Below are positions 7,590 to 11,653 of a stretch of 11,653 nucleotides of DNA, piece after piece. A program made the position numbers and the translations under genes. How positions within the stretch are numbered: position 1 is the first letter of the stretch; the number at the start of each line of letters is the position of its first letter. The notes under the pieces are model-generated. The model was not told the origin of the DNA and did not search any database. It saw only the letters and a program-made list of their open reading frames with translations. Source of the DNA: Xanthomonas translucens pv. translucens DSM 18974. GTDB lineage: Bacteria; Pseudomonadota; Gammaproteobacteria; Xanthomonadales; Xanthomonadaceae. The stretch covers positions 1 to 11,653 of the forward strand of contig NZ_CAPJ01000179.1 of NCBI RefSeq assembly GCF_000331775.1, written 5' to 3'.

Positions 7590-7638
7590 GCATCGGAAAA
7601 CCGTAGTACCAAAAATAAAAGCGGCGGTTGGCGTTCAT
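7558..7638 (-). CDS. Aromatic-rich leader peptide of the aroG attenuator
   Basis: This 26-codon frame starts at the ATG in 7636-7638 and ends with TGA at 7558-7560. Codons 7-14 read FYFWYYGF, so seven of eight are Phe, Tyr or Trp; the rest of the peptide (MNANRR, then PMPLAEEGVRSP) is ordinary. Clustered codons for the pathway end products are the signature of leader peptides such as PheL, TrpL and HisL, where slow translation for lack of charged tRNA controls a downstream terminator. Here all three aromatic amino acids would be sensed. No Shine-Dalgarno sequence is seen, and a -10-like box lies eight bases upstream, so the peptide may be translated from a leaderless transcript. An ATG three codons earlier (7645-7647) is possible but overlaps that box. 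The peptide is unlikely to have any function after translation. Confidence 0.82.
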   Translation of the reverse strand: MNANRRFYFWYYGFPMPLAEEGVRSP

Positions 7639-7646
7639 GGGATGCA

Positions 7647-7675
7647 TTGATAGCACAGGATTTTTGCGAGTGCCA
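7647..7675 (-). promoter_or_regulatory. Possible promoter of the aroG leader transcript
   Basis: TGCTATCAA on the minus strand gives an extended -10 (TATCAA at 7647-7652, preceded by TGC). TGGCAC lies 17 bases further up (7670-7675) as a weak -35. The start of transcription would fall at about 7638-7641, on or beside the leader ATG. A competing -35 candidate, TTGCAC, at 7685-7690 lacks a good -10. Confidence 0.45.
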
Positions 7676-7700
7676 CAGTTGCTGGTGCAACTTTGGCTAG

Positions 7701-7728
7701 GGGACTCGGGACTCGGGACTCGGGACTC
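7701..7728. repeat. Four tandem copies of a 7-base repeat
   Basis: GGGACTC occurs four times head to tail (7701, 7708, 7715, 7722). Related GGGATTCG units recur in the groES-groL gap. Such short GGGAYTC repeats look like a dispersed intergenic repeat of this genome. The array lies just upstream of the candidate aroG leader promoter. Confidence 0.9.
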
Positions 7729-7800
7729 GCAAGGCAGGTTAGCGCGCGCAGGTCGGCTCTCGGCTCTTCCGGGTCCCGCGTCCCGACTCAAAAGCCACCT

Positions 7801-7814
7801 CGCGCGCGCGCGCG
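7801..7814. repeat. (CG)7 dinucleotide run
   Basis: Seven CG steps continue into an alternating purine-pyrimidine stretch toward 7825. Such tracts can adopt left-handed DNA under negative supercoiling. It lies between the groL terminator and the aroG leader. No function is claimed. Confidence 0.8.
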
Positions 7815-7848
7815 TCGTGTGCATGCCCCCCCCACCCCGCAAACGCAT

Positions 7849-7876
7849 AAAAAAAGCCCCGCATCGCTGCGGGGCT
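7849..7876 (-). terminator. Rho-independent terminator of the groES-groL operon
   Basis: On the minus strand AGCCCCGCA (7868-7876), loop GCGA (7864-7867) and TGCGGGGCT (7855-7863) form a perfect 9-bp stem ending in seven T residues (7849-7855). It lies about 40 bases after the groL stop codon. Confidence 0.92.
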
Positions 7877-7918
7877 CCTTTTCACTGCGGACTGCAGGTC
7901 GGCTTGCGCCGGTGCGGA

Positions 7919-9598
<1,680 letters not shown>

Positions 9599-9616
9599 TT
9601 AGGGATTCGCTAGAAG

Positions 9617-9669
9617 CGGGATTCGGGCCGATCAGGGACCGCGGCGCGGCAGTCGCGCTGCGAATCCCG
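9617..9669 (-). repeat. Inverted GGGATTCG repeats in the groES-groL gap
   Basis: CGGGATTCG (9617-9625) and CGAATCCCG (9661-9669) are perfect 9-base inverted repeats, separated by 35 bases. A further GGGATTCG lies at 9602-9609. The message could fold into a long stem-loop between the two chaperonin genes, where it may act on RNA processing or on groL translation relative to groES. No T run follows, so it is not a terminator. Confidence 0.6.
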
Positions 9670-9703
9670 GATCCGATTGCCGGATCGCGCCATCAGGGGG
9701 CTC

Positions 9704-9991
9704 TTAGCCTACGATCGCCAGGATGTCGTCTTCGCGCAGCACCTTGTACTCGACGCCGTCAGCCTTGTAGCTGGAGCCGGCGTACTGGCCGTAGATGACC
9801 TTGTCGCCGACCTTGACCGCCGGGGCGCGGACGCTGCCGTTGTCCAGCGGCTTGCCGCTGCCGATGGCCACGATCTCGCCCTTGGTGGACTTTTCCTTGG
9901 CCGAATCCGGGATCACGATGCCGCCGGCGGAAATTTCGTCGGCTTCGATCGGCTTGACTACGACGCGGTCGTGAAGCGGCTTGATGTTCAT
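9704..9991 (-). CDS. groES: Co-chaperonin GroES (Hsp10)
   Basis: The 95-residue protein is the heptameric lid of the GroEL chamber. It begins [14 protein letters not shown]. The mobile loop at about residues 17-32 contains the GroEL-binding GGIVI (23-27), and the protein ends with [15 protein letters not shown]. The length matches the family exactly. I took the ATG in 9989-9991 because the homology begins there; a longer in-frame extension exists but crosses the operator and promoter. An AAGAGGG ribosome binding sequence lies just upstream. It is the first gene of the heat-shock operon with groL. Confidence 0.98.
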   Translation of the reverse strand: MNIKPLHDRVVVKPIEADEISAGGIVIPDSAKEKSTKGEIVAIGSGKPLDNGSVRAPAVKVGDKVIYGQYAGSSYKADGVEYKVLREDDILAIVG

Positions 9992-10041
9992 TGAGAGAGA
10001 CCCTCTTAAGTGATTGATTGGTCTAGGAAAGGCTGGCGATG

Positions 10042-10068
10042 TTAGCACTCGCATGTGACGACTGCCAG
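10042..10068 (-). promoter_or_regulatory. CIRCE-like HrcA operator, one arm degenerate
   Basis: The CIRCE consensus is TTAGCACTC, nine bases, then GAGTGCTAA. On the minus strand this site reads CTGGCAGTC, nine bases, GAGTGCTAA. One arm is perfect (9/9, at 10042-10050) and the other matches 6/9 (10060-10068), with the exact nine-base spacer. It lies in the groES 5' untranslated region, between the sigma-32 promoter and the start codon, where HrcA operators are usually found. Confidence 0.8.
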
Positions 10069-10079
10069 CAACGCTCGCG

Positions 10080-10099
10080 AAAAAACCCGGTACGCCGGG
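10080..10099 (-). other. Stem-loop with U tract at the predicted 5' end of the groES message
   Basis: On the minus strand CCCGG (10095-10099), loop CGTA and CCGGG (10086-10090) form a 5-bp stem followed by six T residues (10080-10085). It resembles a weak terminator, but it would sit at or within a few bases of the predicted transcription start, too early for normal termination. A 5' protective stem-loop is another reading. Confidence 0.4.
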
Positions 10100-10106
10100 A
10101 TGCGCA

Positions 10107-10136
10107 AGATGTGGTGCTGGCCAGCGCCCTTTCAAG
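10107..10136 (-). promoter_or_regulatory. Sigma-32 heat-shock promoter of groES-groL
   Basis: CTTGAAA (10130-10136), a 15-base spacer and CCACATCT (10107-10114) match the sigma-32 consensus CTTGAAA / CCCCATNT, with one mismatch in the -10. Transcription would start near 10098-10103. The -35 lies inside an inverted repeat (GCCCTT, TC, AAGGGC at 10127-10140). Confidence 0.82.
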
Positions 10137-10264
10137 GGCTGGCGGCAAAAAATTTCGTTTCCGCCATCGGCCCGGCCGCGGAACGGCTCCCCGGATTGCG
10201 CAACGCCGTCACAGCGGCAGGCTGGGCTCGCAGACCCAAGGGGGCCATCCAGAAGGAGTTGTCG

Positions 10265-10526
10265 ATGAAGCGATCCGCCGTTGCGCACCGCTCGCTTGTC
10301 TGCTGGCCCTGGCCGACCACACGCAGGCCGCCGTATTGATCAACGAATTGCACGACGACGATGCCACCGCCGCCGGCGATACCGGCGAGGGCGTGGAGAT
10401 CGTCGCCACCGCCGGCGAGAGTCTAAGCGGCTCCAAAATCCACCTGTACAACGGCAGCCCCCGCCCCCCGGCAGCGCCGCCGTCTATGCCACCACCGCGG
10501 TGCCGGCCGGCAGCCTGGTCAACTGA
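10265..10526 (+). pseudogene. Remnant of a secreted protein gene (lamin-tail-domain/nuclease-like N-terminus)
   Basis: A strong ribosome binding sequence (AAGGAG, 10253-10258) precedes an ATG at 10265, and the frame begins MKRSAVA. The recognisable protein then continues in a second frame as [20 protein letters not shown] and, further on, GESLSGSKIHLYNGS. It moves to a third frame as AAVYATTAVPAGSLVN before a stop at 10524-10526. Read together these give a signal peptide followed by the first strands of a lamin-tail-like domain, as found at the start of secreted nucleases or esterases in this bacterial group. Two frameshifts are needed; the second falls in C-rich runs (10458-10469), where slippage or a sequencing error is easy. 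Downstream sequence does not continue the family, so the rest of the gene seems deleted. The family assignment is from memory and tentative. Confidence 0.6.
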
Positions 10527-10535
10527 GCCGGATCT

Positions 10536-10561
10536 CCGGCGCGCCGACTGCGGCGCGCCGG
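10536..10561. repeat. Perfect 10-bp GC stem-loop after the pseudogene
   Basis: CCGGCGCGCC (10536-10545), loop GACTGC and GGCGCGCCGG (10552-10561) pair perfectly. No T run follows on either strand, so a Rho-independent terminator is doubtful. It may be the old 3' end structure of the deleted gene. Confidence 0.7.
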
Positions 10562-10627
10562 GTGCCGCAGGCACCGCGGGTGGCCTTGAGCGATCCGCAG
10601 GCGCTCGCGCCGCATTGAAGGCTCGGC

Positions 10628-10651
10628 GACGGACGGACGGACGGACGGACG
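10628..10651. repeat. Six tandem copies of the tetranucleotide GACG
   Basis: GACG repeats six times without interruption from 10628 to 10651. The run lies in non-coding DNA about 207 bases before cutA. Tetranucleotide runs change length by slippage, but no gene or promoter element here clearly depends on its length. Confidence 0.9.
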
Positions 10652-10842
10652 GCGGGCCGCTGCTGCCGTGCGCAGTCCCCAGGCCGCAGGGAGTTTCCCG
10701 CTGCGGATCGGTTCGCCGCCGCACGGCCCGGCACCAGGCCTGGCCACGCACTCGCGGCCATCGCGCACCGGCCCGCAACCAAGCACCCGCAGACCTGTAC
10801 TCACGTCCGAACCAGGCCCCGGCAAAGCCCTGCCGGCGTCCC

Positions 10843-10848
10843 TATACT
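10843..10848 (+). promoter_or_regulatory. Possible -10 box of cutA
   Basis: TATACT lies nine bases before the cutA ATG (10858-10860). No clear -35 hexamer or ribosome binding site is present, so transcription would begin just before or at the ATG. Confidence 0.45.
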
Positions 10849-10857
10849 GTCGGCCGC

Positions 10858-11190
10858 ATGTCTTCGCCCCCACTCCGTTTGCTGTTCAGCACCTGCCCCG
10901 ATCCGGCCAGCGCCGCGCGGATCGCCCAGGTCTTGGTCGAAGAACGGTTGGCCGCGTGCGTGAGCCGCCTGCCCGGCGTGCACGCCACCTATCGCTGGCA
11001 GGACGCCGTGGAGCAGGCCGAGGAAGTGCTGCTGCTGATCAAGACCGCCGCCGACCGCGTCCCCGCGTTGCAGCGGCGGCTGAGCGAACTGCACCCCTTC
11101 GACGTCCCCGAACTGATCGAGGTCGAGGTCGCCGGCGGCCTGCCCGCCTACCTGCAGTGGGTGTATGCCCAAACCCGTGAGGAACCGTAA
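10858..11190 (+). CDS. cutA: CutA divalent-cation tolerance protein
   Basis: The 110-residue protein is CutA1, a very stable PII-like trimer in the cytoplasm. It is linked historically to copper tolerance, though its molecular role remains unsettled. Family features seen: FSTCPDPASAARIA at 10-23 (first strand and helix), LVEERLAACVSRLPGVHATYRW at 26-47, LLLIKT at 58-63, and ELHPFDVPELIEV at 77-89. His79 corresponds to the HPY(E/Q)xPE motif of the family. The length is typical (105-115). I placed the start at 10858 because homology begins there; a longer open frame upstream runs through the pseudogene region. dsbD follows after four bases, so the two are probably cotranscribed and may be translationally coupled. 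Confidence 0.96.
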   Translation: MSSPPLRLLFSTCPDPASAARIAQVLVEERLAACVSRLPGVHATYRWQDAVEQAEEVLLLIKTAADRVPALQRRLSELHPFDVPELIEVEVAGGLPAYLQWVYAQTREEP

Positions 11191-11194
11191 GCCG

Positions 11195-11653
11195 ATGACC
11201 GTGTTGCACCGTATCGCTGCCCTATGCCTGCTGGCCCTGGCCGCCTGTCCCGCCCTGGCGGTCGACGAAAAGGATCTGCTGCCGGTCGATCAGGCCTTCG
11301 TGCTCACCGCGCAGGCACCCGAGCGCGGCCGCATCGAGCTGCACTGGAAGATCACCGAGGGCTACTACCTGTACCGGCACCGGATCGCAGTGCGGGTGCT
11401 GGACGGCTTCAAGCCCAACCCAACCCTGCAGCTGCCGGCCGGGCACAAGAAGACCGACCCGTACTTCGGCGAGGTGGAAACCTATCGCGGCGCGTTGAAC
11501 GCGGTGCAGAGCGGCGTCGCCGATCCCGCCACGACCAGCGTGCAGGTGGAGGTGCGCTACCAGGGCTGCGCCGACGCCGGGGTGTGCTATCCACCGCAGA
11601 AGCGCGTGCTCAAGGTAGCGCTGCCGGCGGCCGAGGCCGGCGCGGCGGCGCCC
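11195..11653 (+). CDS. dsbD: Thiol:disulfide interchange protein DsbD, N-terminal domain (partial)
   Basis: DsbD carries electrons from cytoplasmic thioredoxin across the inner membrane to periplasmic DsbC and the cytochrome c maturation thioredoxin. The visible 153 codons give a signal peptide (MTVLHRIAALCLLALAACPALA, 1-22, likely cut after ALA) and then the immunoglobulin-like N-terminal domain. That domain includes the redox pair in YQGCADAGVCYPP, with Cys125 and Cys131, matching the E. coli domain in sequence and spacing. The membrane part and the thioredoxin-like C-terminal domain lie beyond the window. A GAGGA ribosome binding sequence (11179-11183) overlaps the end of cutA. Within the signal peptide LAAC (15-18) also fits a lipobox, so lipidation at Cys18 is a less likely alternative. 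Confidence 0.96.
   Translation, partial: MTVLHRIAALCLLALAACPALAVDEKDLLPVDQAFVLTAQAPERGRIELHWKITEGYYLYRHRIAVRVLDGFKPNPTLQLPAGHKKTDPYFGEVETYRGALNAVQSGVADPATTSVQVEVRYQGCADAGVCYPPQKRVLKVALPAAEAGAAAP

Larger units (their letters stand above)
10527..10857. other. Gene-free stretch upstream of cutA
   Basis: About 330 bases follow the pseudogene remnant. They contain a perfect GC hairpin (10536-10561), a tetranucleotide run (10628-10651) and a -10-like box (10843-10848). Open frames here match no recognisable protein. The sequence is probably what remains of the deleted gene plus the cutA promoter region. Confidence 0.5.

Noticed and set aside
7670..7690. Sigma-54 promoter (TGGCAC followed by TTGC-like sequence) upstream of the aroG leader
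   Set aside because: TGGCAC is present, but the required GC at the -12 position at the right spacing is absent.
10039..10857. A 273-codon extension upstream of cutA in the same frame
   Set aside because: It crosses the groES operator region and the pseudogene and changes character within itself. CutA proteins are about 110 residues and homology begins at 10858.

Overview
The window looks like a chromosomal segment of a gammaproteobacterium of the Xanthomonadaceae, most likely Xanthomonas or a close relative. The reasons are very high GC with GC-rich third positions, the run groL-groES / cutA-dsbD with glnE and a class I DAHP synthase nearby, GTAG-type palindromic repeats, and short GGGATTCG/GGGACTC intergenic repeats that I associate with this group. 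It is mostly core, housekeeping DNA. I see no insertion sequence, phage, CRISPR array, tRNA or rRNA.

Layout. 1-1060 (minus): N-terminal part of glnE, the bifunctional glutamine synthetase adenylyltransferase, cut by the window edge. 1061-1567: no convincing gene, but a strong minus-strand terminator hairpin at 1209-1247. 1568-3796 (minus): a 742-residue membrane-anchored AsmA/TamB-like protein. A 110-bp divergent promoter region separates it from 3907-5427 (plus), a succinyl-CoA:acetate CoA-transferase-type enzyme. 5448-5721: a probable terminator followed by five alternating copies of a REP palindrome. 5797-6066 (minus): a small GIY-YIG nuclease-like protein. 6382-7455 (minus): aroG-type DAHP synthase. 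7919-9568 and 9704-9991 (minus): the groES-groL chaperonin operon. 10265-10526 (plus): remnant of a secreted-protein gene. 10858-11190 and 11195-11653 (plus): cutA and the start of dsbD, four bases apart and probably one operon.

The most interesting system is upstream of aroG. A 26-codon open frame (7558-7638, minus) carries seven aromatic codons out of eight consecutive ones (Phe, Tyr, Phe, Trp, Tyr, Tyr, Gly, Phe). It is followed by a perfect 11-bp hairpin with a U tract (7505-7534), placed just before the gene. A 9-base segment inside the leader frame is the exact complement of the 5' arm of that hairpin, so an antiterminator can form. All the parts of a ribosome-mediated transcription attenuator are present, and it could sense all three aromatic amino acids at once.

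The groES promoter region also shows layered control: a near-consensus sigma-32 promoter (10107-10136), a half-degenerate CIRCE operator for HrcA (10042-10068), and a short stem-loop at the predicted 5' end of the transcript. Several genes (the GIY-YIG gene, cutA and the aroG leader peptide) have a -10-like box only 6-9 bases before the ATG and no Shine-Dalgarno sequence, which suggests leaderless transcripts. All functional calls rest on reading translations and comparing them with remembered family sequences; no search was run.
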